Shown here piece after piece: positions 11,811-23,530 of a stretch of 64,000 nt of DNA. This stretch comes from Lagenorhynchus albirostris (Eukaryota > Chordata > Mammalia > Artiodactyla > Delphinidae). The position numbers and the translations under genes are program-made. How positions within the stretch are numbered: the first letter of the stretch is position 1; each line of letters opens with the position of its first letter. Under the pieces are notes generated by a model. It had not been told where the DNA came from and did no database searches. It saw nothing but the letters and a program-made list of their open reading frames with translations. The DNA lies in NCBI RefSeq assembly GCF_949774975.1, contig NW_026783604.1:62001-126000 (forward strand). Reading direction: 5' to 3'.

Positions 11811-12970
11811 CGGACCCTCACCTGGACCCTAAACCGTCCCCGTCCCTAACCCTAACCCTAGCCCGAACCCTAACCCTAACCCTTCCCCGAAGCCTGACCC
11901 TCACCCGTCCCCTAATCCTAACCCGTACGCTAACACTAACCCGCGCCCTCACACGCACGCTCCCCCTAAAGCGTTGTCGGACCCTCACCTGGACCCTAAA
12001 CCGTCCCCGTCCCCTAACCCTAACCCTAGCCCGAACCCTAACCCTAACCCTTCCCCGAAGCCTGACCCTCACCCGTCCCCTAATCCTAACCCGTACGCTA
12101 ACACTAACCCACGCCCTCACACGCACGCTCCCCCTAAAGCGTTGTCGGACCCTCACCTGGACCCTAAACCGTCCCCGTCCCCTAACCCTAACCCTAGCCC
12201 GAGCACTAACCCTAACCCTTCCCCGAAGCCTGACCCTCACACGTCTCGTAATCCTAAGCCGTACGCTAACACTAACCCGCGCCCTCACACGCACGCTCCC
12301 CCGAAAGCATTGTCGGACACTCACCTGGGACCCTAAACCGTCCCCGTCCCCTAACCCTAACCCTAGCCCGAACCCTAACCCTAACCCTTCCCCGAAGCCT
12401 GACCCTCACCCGTCCCCTAATCCTAACCCGTACGCTAACACTAACCCGCGCCCTCACACGCACGCTCCCCCTAAAGCGTTGTCGACCCTCACCTGGACCC
12501 TAAACCGTCCCCGTCCCCTAACCCTAACCCTAGCCCGAACCCTAACCCTAACCCTCCCCGAAGCCTGACCCTCACCCGTCCCCTAATCCTAACCGTAGGC
12601 TCACACTAACCCGCGCCCTCACACGCACGCTCCCCTAAAGCGTTGTCGGACCCTCACCTGGACCCTAAACCGTCCCCGTCCCCTAACCCTAACCCTAGCC
12701 CGAACCCTAACCCTAACCCTTCCCCGAAGCTGACCCTCACCCGTCCCCTAATCCTAACCCGTAGGCTCACACTAACCCGCGCCCTCACACGCACGCTCCC
12801 CCTAAAGCGTTGTCGGACCCTCACCTGGACCCTAAACCGTCCCCGTCCCCTAACCCTAACCCTAGCCCGAACCCTAACCCTAACCCTTCCCCGAAGCCTG
12901 AGCCTCACCCGTCCCTTAATCCTAACCCGTAGGCTCACACTAACCCGCGCCCTCACACGCACGATGCACG
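11217..12970 (+). repeat. Indel-rich stretch of the satellite
   Basis: About a dozen small indels fall in 1.75 kb. One-base losses are near 11,218, 11,629, 11,728, 11,739, 11,846, 12,484, 12,552, 12,593, 12,632 and 12,728. There is a 2-base gain near 11,707, a 1-base gain near 12,327 and a 7-base gain at 12,963. By marker order this stretch is a copy of 2.1-4.0 kb (offset 9,567-9,568), which has few of these changes. Most of the rest of the window goes a kilobase or more between indels. Consensus error in an assembly and a hypermutated copy are both possible. Confidence 0.8.
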
Positions 12971-13914
12971 CTCCCCCTAAAGCGTTGTCGGACCCTCACC
13001 TGGACGCTAAACCGTCCCCGTCCCCTAACCCTAACCCTAGCCCGAACCCTAACCCTAATCCTTCCCCAAAGCCTGACCCTCACCCTTCCCATAATCCTAA
13101 CCCGTACGCTAACACTAACCCGCGCCCTCACACGCACACTCCCCCTAAAGCGTTGTCGGACCCTCACCTGGACCCTAAACCGTCCCCGTCCCCTAACCCT
13201 AACCCTAGCCCGAACCCTAACCCTAACCCTTCCCCGAAGCCTGACCCTCACCCGTCCCCTAATCCTAAGCCGTAGGCTCCCACTAACCCGCGCCCTCACA
13301 CGCACGCTCCCCCTAAAGCGTTGTCGGACCCTCACCTGGACCCTAAACCGTCCCCGTCCCCTAACCCTAACCCTAGCCCGAACCCTAACCCTAACCCTTC
13401 CCCGAAGCCTGACCCTCACCCGTCCCCTAATCCTAAACCGTAGGCTCACACTAACCCGCGCCCTCACACGCACGCTCCCCCTAAAGCGTTCTCGGACCCT
13501 CACATGGACCCTAACCCGTCCCCGTCCCCTAACCCTAACCCTAGCCCGAACCCTAACCCTAACCCTTCCCCGAATCCTGACCCTCACCCGTCCCCTAATC
13601 CTAACCCGTACGCTAACACTAACCCGCGCCCTCACATGCACGCTCCCCCTAAAGCGTTGTCGGACCCTCACCTGGACCCTAAACCGTCCCCGTCCCCTAA
13701 CCCTAACCCTAGCCCGAACCCTAACCCTAACCCTTCCCCGAAGCCTGACCCTCACCCGTCCCCTAATCCTAACCCGTACGCTAACACTAACACGCGCCCT
13801 CACACGCACGCTTCCCCTAAAGCGTTGTCGGACCCTCACCTGGACCCTAAACCGTCCCCGTCCCCTAACCCTAACCCTAGCCCGAACCCTAACCCTAACC
13901 CTTCCCCGAAGCCT

Positions 13915-16900
13915 GAGCCTCACCCGTCCCCTAATCCTAACCCGTACGCTAACACTAACCCGCGCCCTCACACGCACGCTCCCCCTAAAGCATTGTCGGA
14001 CCCACACCTGGACCCTAAACCGTCCCCGTCCCCTAAACCTAACCTTAGCCCGAACCCTAACCCTAACCCTTCCCCGAAGCCTGACCCTCACCCGTCCCCT
14101 AATCCTAACCCGTACGCTAACACTAACCCGCGCCCTCACACGCACGCTCCCCCTAAAGCGTTGTCGGACCCTCACCTGGACCCTAAACCGTCCCCGTTCC
14201 CTAACCCTAACCCTAGCCCGAACCCTAACCCTAACCCTTCCCCGAAGCCTGACCCTCACACGTCCCCTAATCCTAACCCGTACGCTAACATTAACCCGCG
14301 CCCTCACACGCACGCTCCCCCTAAAGCGTTGTCGGACCCTCACCTGGACCCTAAACCGTCCCCGTCCCCTAACCCTAACCCTAGCCCGAACCCTAACCCT
14401 AAACCTTCCCCGAAGCCTGACCCTCACCCGTCCCCTAATCCTAAGCCGTACGCTAACACTAACCCAGGCACTCACACGCACGCTCCCCCTAAAGCGTTGT
14501 CGGACCCTCACCTGGACCCTAAACCGTCCCCGTCCCCTAACCCTAACCCTAGCCCGAACCCTAACCCTAACCCTTCCCCGAAGCCTGACCCTCACCCGTC
14601 CCCTAATCCTAACCGTTACGCTAACACTAACCCGCGCCCTCACACGCACGCTCACCCTAAAGCATTGTCGGACCCTCACCTGGACCCTAAACCGTCCCCG
14701 TCCCCTAACCCTAACCCTAGCCCGAACCCTAACCCTAACCCTTCCCCGAAGCCTGACCCTCACCCGTCCCCTAATCCTAACCCGTACGCTAACACTAACC
14801 CGCGCCCTCACACGCACGCTCCCCCTAAAGCGTTGTCGGACCCTCACCTGGACCCTAAACCGTCCCCGTCCCCTAACCCTAACCCTAGCCCGAACCCTAA
14901 CCCTAACCCTTCCCCGAAGCCTGACCCTCACCCGTCCCATAATCCTAACCCGTACGCTAACACTAATCCACGCCCTCACACGCACGCTCCCCCTAAAGCG
15001 TTGTCGGACCCTCACCTGGACCCTAAACCGTCCCCGTCCCCTAACCCTAACCCTAGCCCGAGCACTAACCCTAAACCTTCCCCGAAGCCTGACCCTCACA
15101 CGTCCCGTAATCCTAAGCCGTACGCTAACACTAACCCGCGCCCTCACACGCACGCTCCCCCTAAAGCATTGTCGGACCCTCACCTGGACCCTAAACCGTC
15201 CCCGTCCCCTAACCCTAACCCTAGCCCGAACCCTAACCCTAACCCTTCCCCGAAGCCTGACCCTCACCCGTCCCCTAATCCTAACCCGTACGCTAACACT
15301 AACCCGCGCCCTCACACGCACGCTCCCCCTAAAGCGTTGTCGGACCCTCACCTGGACCCTAAACCGTCCCCGTCCCCTAACCCTAACCCTAGCCCGAGCA
15401 CTAACCCTAACCCTTCCCCGAAGCCTGACCCTCACACGTCCCGTAATCCTAAGCCGTACGCTAACACTAACCCGCGCCCTCACACGCACGCTCCCCCTAA
15501 AGCATTGTCGGACCCTCACCTGGACCCTAAACCGTCCCCGTCCCCTAACCCTAACCCTAGCCCGAACCCTAACCCTAACCCTTCCCCGAAGCCTGACCCT
15601 CACCCGTCCCCTAATCCTAACCCGTACGCTAACACTAACCCGCGCCCTCACACGCACGCTCCCCCTAAAGCGTTGTCGGACCCTCACCTGGACCCTAAAC
15701 CGTCCCCGTCCCCTAACCCTAACCCTAGCCCGAACCCTAACCCTAACCCTTCCCCGAAGCCTGACCCTCACCCGTCCCCTAATCCTAACCCGTAGGCTCA
15801 CACTAACCCGCGCCCTCACACGCACGCTCCCCCTAAAGCGTTGTCGGACCCTCACCTGGACCCTAAACCGTCCCCGTCCCCTAACCCTAACCCTAGCCCG
15901 AACCCTAACCCTAACCCTTCCCCGAAGCCTGAGCCTCACCCGTCCCCTAATCCTAACCCGTACGCTAACACTAACCCGCGCCCTCACACGCACGCTCCCC
16001 CTAAAGCATTGTCGGACCCTCACCTGGACCCTAAACCGTCCCCGTCCCCTAACCCTAAACCTAGCCCGAACCCTAACCCTGAACCTTCCCCGAAGCCTGA
16101 CCCTCACCCGTCCCCTAATCCTAACCCGTACGCTAACACTAACCCGCGCCCTCACACGCACGCTCCCCCTAAAGCGTTGTCGGACCCTCACCTGGACCCT
16201 AAACCGTCCCCGTCCCCTAACCCTAACCCTAGCCCGAACCCTAACCCTAACCCTTCCCCGAAGCCTGACCCTCACCCGTCCCCTAATCCTAACCCGTAGG
16301 CTAACACTAACCCACGCCCTCACACGCACGCTCCCCCTAAAGCGTTGTCGGACCCTCACCTGGACCCTAAACCGTCCCCGTCCCCTAACCCTAACCCTAG
16401 CCCGAGCACGAACCCTAACCCTTCCCCGAAGCCTGACCCTCACCCGTCCCGTAATCCTAAGCCGTACGCTAACACTAACCCAGGCACTCACACGCACGCT
16501 CCCCCTAAAGCGTTGTCGGACCCTCACCTGGACCCTAAACCGTCCCCGTCCCCTAACCCTAACCCTAGCCCGAACCCTAACCCTAACCCTTCCCCGAAGC
16601 CTGACCCTCACCCGTCCCCTAATCCTAACCGTTACGCTAACACTAACCCGCGCCCTCACACGCACGCTCACCCTAAAGCATTGTCGGACCCTCACCTGGA
16701 CCCTAAACCGTCCCCGTCCCCTAACCCTAACCCTAGCCCGAACCCTAACCCTAACCCTTCCCCGAAGCCTGACCCTCACCCGTCCCCTAATCCTAACCCG
16801 TACGCTAACACTAACCCGCGCCCTCACACGCACGCTCCCCCTAAAGCGTTGTCGGACCCTCACCTGGACCCTAAACCGTCCCCGTCCCCTAACCCTAACC

Positions 16901-17076
16901 CTAGCCCGAACCCTAACCCTAACCCTTCCCCGAAGCCTGACCCTCACCTGTCCCCTAATCCTAACCCGTACGCTAACACTAACCCACGCCCTCACACGCA
17001 CGCTCCCCCTAAAGCGTTGTCGGACCCTCACCTGGACCCTAAACCGTCCCCGTCCCCTAACCCTAACCCTAGCCCG
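13915..17076 (+). repeat. Twelve-monomer tandem duplication, offset exactly 2,016 bp
   Basis: Markers repeat at exactly 12 x 168 bp: GAGCCTCACC (13,915 and 15,931), CAGGCACTCA (14,465 and 16,481), AACCGTTACG (14,611 and 16,627) and GAGCAC (15,058 and 17,074). No indel has occurred between the compared segments since duplication. Some inner monomers differ, for example GTTCCCTAACC near 14,200 is absent from the second copy, which suggests later patchwise conversion. Confidence 0.85.
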
Positions 17077-17688
17077 AGCACTAACCCTAACCCTTCCCCG
17101 AAGCCTGACCCTCACCCGTCCCCTAATCCTAACCCGTACGCTAACACTAACCCGCGCCCTCACACGCACGCTCCCCCTAAAGCGTTGTCGGACCCTCACC
17201 TGGACCCTAAACCGTCCCCGTCCCCTAACCCTAACCCTAGCCCGAACCCTAACCCTAACCCTTCCCCGAAGCCTGACCCTCACCCGTCCCCTAATCTTAA
17301 CCCGTAGGCTCACACTAACCCGCGCCCTCACACGCACGCTCCCCCTAAAGCGTTGTCGGACCCTCACCTGGACCCTAAACCGTCCCCGTCCCCTAACCCT
17401 AACCCTAGCCCGAACCCTAACCCTAACCCTTCCCCGAAGCCTGACCCTCACCCGTCCCCTAATCCTAACCCGTAGGCTCACACTAACCCGCGCCCTCACA
17501 CGCACGCTCCCCCTAAAGCGTTGTCGGACCCTCACCTGGACCCTAAACCGTCCCCGTCCCCTAACCCTAACCCTAGCCCGAACCCTAACCCTAACCCTTC
17601 CCCGAAGCCTGACCTTCACCCGTCCCTTAATCCTAACCCGTAGGCTCACACTAACCTGCTCCCTCACAGGCACGCTCCCCCTAAAGCG

Positions 17689-20600
17689 TTGTCGGACCCT
17701 CACCTGGACCCTAAACCGTCCCCATCCCCTAACCCTAACCCTAGCCCGAAACCTAACCCTAACCTTCCCCGAAGCCTGACCCTCACCCGTCCCCTAATCC
17801 TAACCCGTAGGCTCACACTAACCCGCGCCCTCACACGCACGCTCCCCCTAAAGCGTTGTCGGACCCTCACCTGGACCCTAAACCGTCCCCGTCCCTTAAC
17901 CCTAACCCTAGCCCGAACCCTAACCCTAACCCTTCCCCGAAGCCTGAGCCTCACCCGTCACCTAATCCTAACCCGTACGCTCACACTAACCCGCGCCCTC
18001 ACATGCACGCTCCCCCTAAAGCGTTGTCGGACCCTCACCTGGACCCTAAACCGTCCCCGTCCCCTAACCCTAACCCTAGCCCGAACCCTAACCCTAATCC
18101 TTCCCCAAAGCCTGACCCTCACACTTCCCATAATCCTAACCCGTACGCTAACACTAACCCGCGCCCTCACACGCACACTCCCCCTAAAGCATTGTCGGAC
18201 CCTCACCTGGACCCAAACCGTCCCCGTCCCCTAACCCTAACCCTAGCCCAAACCCTAACCCTAACCCTTCCCCGAAGCCTGACCCTCACCCGTCCCCTAA
18301 TCCTAACCCGTACGCTAACACTAACCTGCCCCCTCACACGCACCCTCCCCCTAAATCGTTGTCGGACCCTCACCTGGACCCTAAACCGTCCCCGTTCCCT
18401 AACCCTAACCCTAGCCCGAACCCTAACCCTAACCCTTCCCCGAAGCCTGACCCTCACCCGTCCGCTAATCTTAACCCGTAGGCTCACACTAACCCGCGCC
18501 CTCACACGCACGCTCCCCCTAAAGCGTTGTCGGACCCTCACCTGGACCCTAAACCGTCCCCGTCCCCTAACCCTAACCCTAGCCCGAACCCTAACCCTAA
18601 CCCTTCCCCGAAGCCTGACCCTCACCCGTCCCCTAATCCTAACCCGTAGGCTCACACTAACCCGCGCCCTCACACGCACGCTCCCCGTAAAGCATTGTCG
18701 GACCCTCACCTGGACCCTAAACCGTTCCCGTCCCCTAACCCTAACCCTAGCCCGAACCCTAACCCTAACCCTTCCCCGAAGCCTGACCCTCACCCGTCCC
18801 CTAATCCTAACCCGTAGGCTCACACTAACCCGCGCCCTCACACGCACGCTCCCCGTAAAGCATTGTCGGACCCTCACCTGGACCCTAAACCGTCCCCGTC
18901 CCCTAACCCTAACCCTAGCCCGAACCCTAACACTAACCCTTCCCCGAAGCCTGACCCTCACCCGTCCCATAATCCTAACACGTACGCTCACACTAACCCG
19001 CGCCCTCACACGCACGCTCCCCCTAAAGCGTTGTCGGACCCTCACCTGGACCCTAAACCGTCCCCGTCCCCTAACCCTAACCCTAGCCCGAACCCTAACC
19101 CTAACCCTTCCCCGAAGCCTGACCCTCACCCGTCCCCTAATCCTAACCCGTAGGCTCACACTAACCCGCGCCCTCACACGCACGCTCCCCCTAAAGCGTT
19201 GTCGGACCCTCACCTGGACCCTAAACCGTTCCCGTCCCCTAACCCTAACCCTAGCCCGAACCCTAACCCTAACCCTTCCCCGAAGCCTGACCCTCACCCG
19301 TCCCCTAATCCTAACCCGTAGGCTCACACTAACCCGCGCCCTCACACGCACGCTCCCCGTAAAGCATTGTCGGACCCTCACCTGGACCCTAAACCGTCCC
19401 CCTCCCCTAACCCTAACCCTAGCCCGAACCCTAACACTAACCCTTCCCCGAAGCCTGACCCTCACCCGTCCCATAATCCTAACACGTACGCTCACACTAA
19501 CCCGCGCCCTCACACGCACGCTCCCCCTAAAGCGTTGTCGGACCCTCACCTGGACCCTAAACCGTCCCCGTCCCCTAACCCTAACCCTAGCCCGAACCCT
19601 AACCCTAACCCTTCCCCGAATCCTGACCCTCACCCGTCCCCTAATCCTAACCCGTAGGCTCACACTAACCAGCGCCCTCACACGCACGCTCCCCCTAAAG
19701 CGTTGTCGGACCCTCACCTGGACCCTAAACCGTCCCCGTCCCCTAACCCTAACCCTAGCCCGAACCCTAACCCTAACCCTTCCCCGAAGCCTGACCCTCA
19801 CCCGTCCCCTAATCCTAACCCGTACGCTAACACTAAACCGCGCCCTCACACGCACGCTCCCCCTAAAGCGTTGTCGGACCCTCATCTGGACCCTAAACCG
19901 TCCCCGTGCCCTAACCATAACCCTAGCCCGAACCCTAAACCTAACCATTCCCCGAAGCCTGACCCTCACCCGTCCCCTAATCCTAACCCGTACGCTAACA
20001 CTAACCCGCGCCCTCACACGCACGCTCCCCCTAAATCGTTGTCGGACCCTCACCTGGACCCTAAACCGTCCCCGTCCCCTAACCCTAACCCTAGCCCGAA
20101 CCCTAACCCTAACACTTCCCCGAAGCCTGACGCTCACCCATCCCCTAATCCTAACCCGTACGCTAACACTAACCCGCGCCCTCACACGCACGCTCCCCCT
20201 AAAGCGTTGTCGGACCCTCACCTGGACCCTAAACCGTCCCCGTCCCCTAACCCTAACACTAGCCCGAACCCTAACCCTAACCCTTCCTCGAATCCTGACC
20301 CTCGCCCGTTCCCTAATCCTAACCCGTAGTCTCACACTAACCCGCGCCCTCACACGCACGCTCCCCCTAAAGCGTTGTCGGACCCTCACCTGGACCCTAA
20401 ACCGTCCCCTTCCCCTAACCCTAACCCTAGCCCGAACCCTAACCCTAACCCTTCCCCGAAGCCTGACCCTCACCCGTCCCCTAATCCTAACCCGTACGCT
20501 AACACTAACCCGCGCCCTCACACGCACACTCCCCCTAAAGCGTTGTCGGACCCTCACCTGGACCCTAAACCGTCCCCGTCCCCTAACCCTAACCCTAGCC

Positions 20601-23396
20601 CGAACCCTAACCCTAACCCTTCCCCGAAGCCTGACCTTCACCCGTCCCTTAATCCTAACCCGTAGGCTCACACTAACCCGCGCCCTCACAGGCACGCTCC
20701 CCCTAAAGCGTTGTCGGACCCTCACCTGGACCCTAAACCGTCCCCATCCCCTAACCCTAACCCTAGCCCGAAACCTAACCCTAACCTTGCCCGAAGCCTG
20801 ACCCTCACCCGTCCCCTAATCCTAACCCGTAGGCTCACACTAACCCGCGCCCTCACACGCACGCTCCCCCTAAAGCGTTGTCGGACCCTCACCTGGACCC
20901 TAAACCGTCCCCGTCCCTTAACCCTAACCCTAGCCCGAACCCTAACCCTAACCCTTCCCCGAAGCCTGAGCCTCACCCGTCACCTAATCCTAACCCGTAC
21001 GCTCACACTAACCCGCGCCCTCACATGCACGCTCCCCCTAAAGCGTTGTCGGACCCTCACCTGGACCCTAAACCGTCCCCGTCCCCTAACCCTAACCCTA
21101 GCCCGAACCCTAACCCTAATCCTTCCCCAAAGCCTGACCCTCACCCTTCCCATAATCCTAACCCGTACGCTAACACTAACCCGCGCCCTCACACGCACAC
21201 TCCCCCTAAAGCGTTGTCGGACCCTCACCTGGACCCAAACCGTCCCCGTCCCCTAACCCTAACCCTAGCCCAAACCCTAACCCTAACCCTTCCCCGAAGC
21301 CTGACCCTCACCCGTCCCCTAATCCTAACCCGTACGCTAACACTAACCTGCCCCCTCACACGCACCCTCCCCCTAAATCGTTGTCGGACCCTCACCTGGA
21401 CCCTAAACCGTCCCCGTTCCCTAACCCTAACCCTAGCCCGAACCCTAACCCTAACCCTTCCCCGAAGCCTGAACCTCACCCGTCCGCTAATCTTAACCCG
21501 TAGGCTCAAACTAACCCGCGCCCTCACACGCACGCTCCCCCTAAAGCGTTGTCGGACCCTCACCTGGACCCTAAACCGTCCCCGTCCCCTAACCCTAACC
21601 CTAGCCCGAACCCTAACCCTAACCCTTCCCCGAAGCCTGACCCTCACCCGTCCCCTAATCCTAACCCGTAGGCTCACACTAACCCGCGCCCTCACACGCA
21701 CGCTCCCCGTAAAGCATTGTCGGACCCTCACCTGGACCCTAAACCGTTCCCGTCCCCTAACCCTAACCCTAGCCCGAACCCTAACCCTAACCCTTCCCCG
21801 AAGCCTGACCCTCACCCGTCCCCTAATCCTAACCCGTAGGCTCACACTAACCCGCGCCCTCACAGGCACGCTCCCCGTAAAGCATTGTCGGACCCTCACC
21901 TGGACCCTAAACCGTCCCCGTCCCCTAACCCTAACCCTAGCCCGAACCCTAACACTAACCCTTCCCCGAAGCCTGACCCTCACCCGTCCCATAATCCTAA
22001 CACGTACGCTCACACTAACCCGCGCCCTCACACGCACGCTCCCCCTAAAGCGTTGTCGGACCCTCACCTGGACCCTAAACCGTCCCCGTCCCCTAACCCT
22101 AACCCTAGCCCGAACCCTAACCCTAACCCTTCCCCGAATCCTGACCCTCACCCGTCCCCTAATCCTAACCCGTAGGCTCACACTAACCCGCGCCCTCACA
22201 CGCACGCTCCCCCTAAAGCGTTGTCGGACCCTCACCTGGACCCTAAACCGTTCCCGTCCCCTAACCCTAACCCTAGCCCGAACCCTAACCCTAACCCTTC
22301 CCCGAAGCCTGACCCTCACCCGTCCCCTAATCCTAACCCGTAGGCTCACACTAACCCGCGCCCTCACACGCACGCTCCCCGTAAAGCATTGTCGGACCCT
22401 CACCTGGACCCTAAACCGTCCCCCTCCCCTAACCCTAACCCTAGCCCGAACCCTAACACTAACCCTTCCCCGAAGCCTGACCCTCACCCGTCCCATAATC
22501 CTAACACGTACGCTCACACTAACCCGCGCCCTCACACGCACGCTCCCCCTAAAGCGTTGTCGGACCCTCACCTGGACCCTAAACCGTCCCCGTCCCCTAA
22601 CCCTAGCCCTAGCCCGAACCCTAACCCTAACCCTTCCCCGAATCCTGACCCTCACCCGTCCCCTAATCCTAACCCGTAGGCTCACACTAACCAGCGCCCT
22701 CACACGCACGCTCCCCCTAAAGCGTTGTCGGACCCTCACCTGGACCCTAAACCGTCCCCGTCCCCTAACCCTAACACTAGCCCGAACCCTAACCCTAACC
22801 CTTCCCCGAAGCCTGACCCTCACCCGTCCCCTAATCCTAACCCGTACGCTAACACTAAACCGCGCCCTCACACGCACGCTCCCCCTAAAGCGTTGTCGGA
22901 CCCTCATCTGGACCCTAAACCGTCCCCGTGCCCTAACCATAACCCTAGCCCGAACCCTAACCCTAACCATTCCCCGAAGCCTGACCCTCACCCGTCCCCT
23001 AATCCTAACCCGTACGCTAACACTAACCCGCGCCCTCACACGCACGCTCCCCCTAAATCGTTGTCGGACCCTCACCTGGACCCTAAACCGTCCCCGTCCC
23101 CTAACCCTAACCCTAGCCCGAACCCTAACCCTAACACTTCCCCGAAGCCTGACGCTCACCCATCCCCTAATCCTAACCCGTACGCTAACACTAACCCGCG
23201 CCCTGACACGCACGCTCCCCCTAAAGCGTTGTCGGACCCTCACCTGGACCCTAAACCGTCCCCGTCCCCTAACCCTAACACTAGCCCGAACCCTAACCCT
23301 AACCCTTCCTCGAATCCTGACCCTCGCCCGTTCCCTAATCCTAACCCGTAGTCTCACACTAACCCGCGCCCTCACACGCACGCTCCCCCTAAAGCG
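17689..23396 (+). repeat. Eighteen-monomer block, tandemly duplicated (offset 3,022 bp)
   Basis: Copy 1 runs from about 17,689 to 20,710 and copy 2 from 20,711 to about 23,396. They share two one-base losses, AACCTT at about 17,763/20,785 and GGACCCAAACC at about 18,212/21,234. They also share the rare CGTTCCCTAATCC...GTAGTCTCAC end at 20,309/23,331. The copies differ by only scattered substitutions, such as CACACTTCCC versus CACCCTTCCC and AAGCATTG versus AAGCGTTG. By eye this is among the least diverged large duplications in the window. Confidence 0.88.
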
Positions 23397-23530
23397 TTGT
23401 CGGACCCTCACCTGGACCCTAAACCGTCCCCGTCCCCTAACCCTAACCCTAGCCCGAACCCTAACCCTAACCCTTCCCCGAAGCCTGACCCTCACCCGTC
23501 CCCTAATCCTAACCCGTACGCTAACACTAA

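Noticed and set aside
13504..15795. A 763-codon plus-strand frame with Pro-Asn/Pro-Ser repeats resembling a proline-rich structural protein
   Set aside because: CCT-AAC read as Pro-Asn is the telomere hexamer. The frame is open only where type 2 monomers (GTAC) are consecutive and stops at the first type 1 monomer (GTAG). There is no non-repeat domain, signal peptide or gene context.
12940..17703. A 1,587-codon open frame on the minus strand with Val-Arg and Arg-Gly repeats
   Set aside because: It is the minus-strand reading of the satellite in a frame without stops. Each 56-residue unit is one monomer. Overlapping long frames occur on both strands at the same place, and its ends are set by indels and monomer-type switches, not by gene signals.
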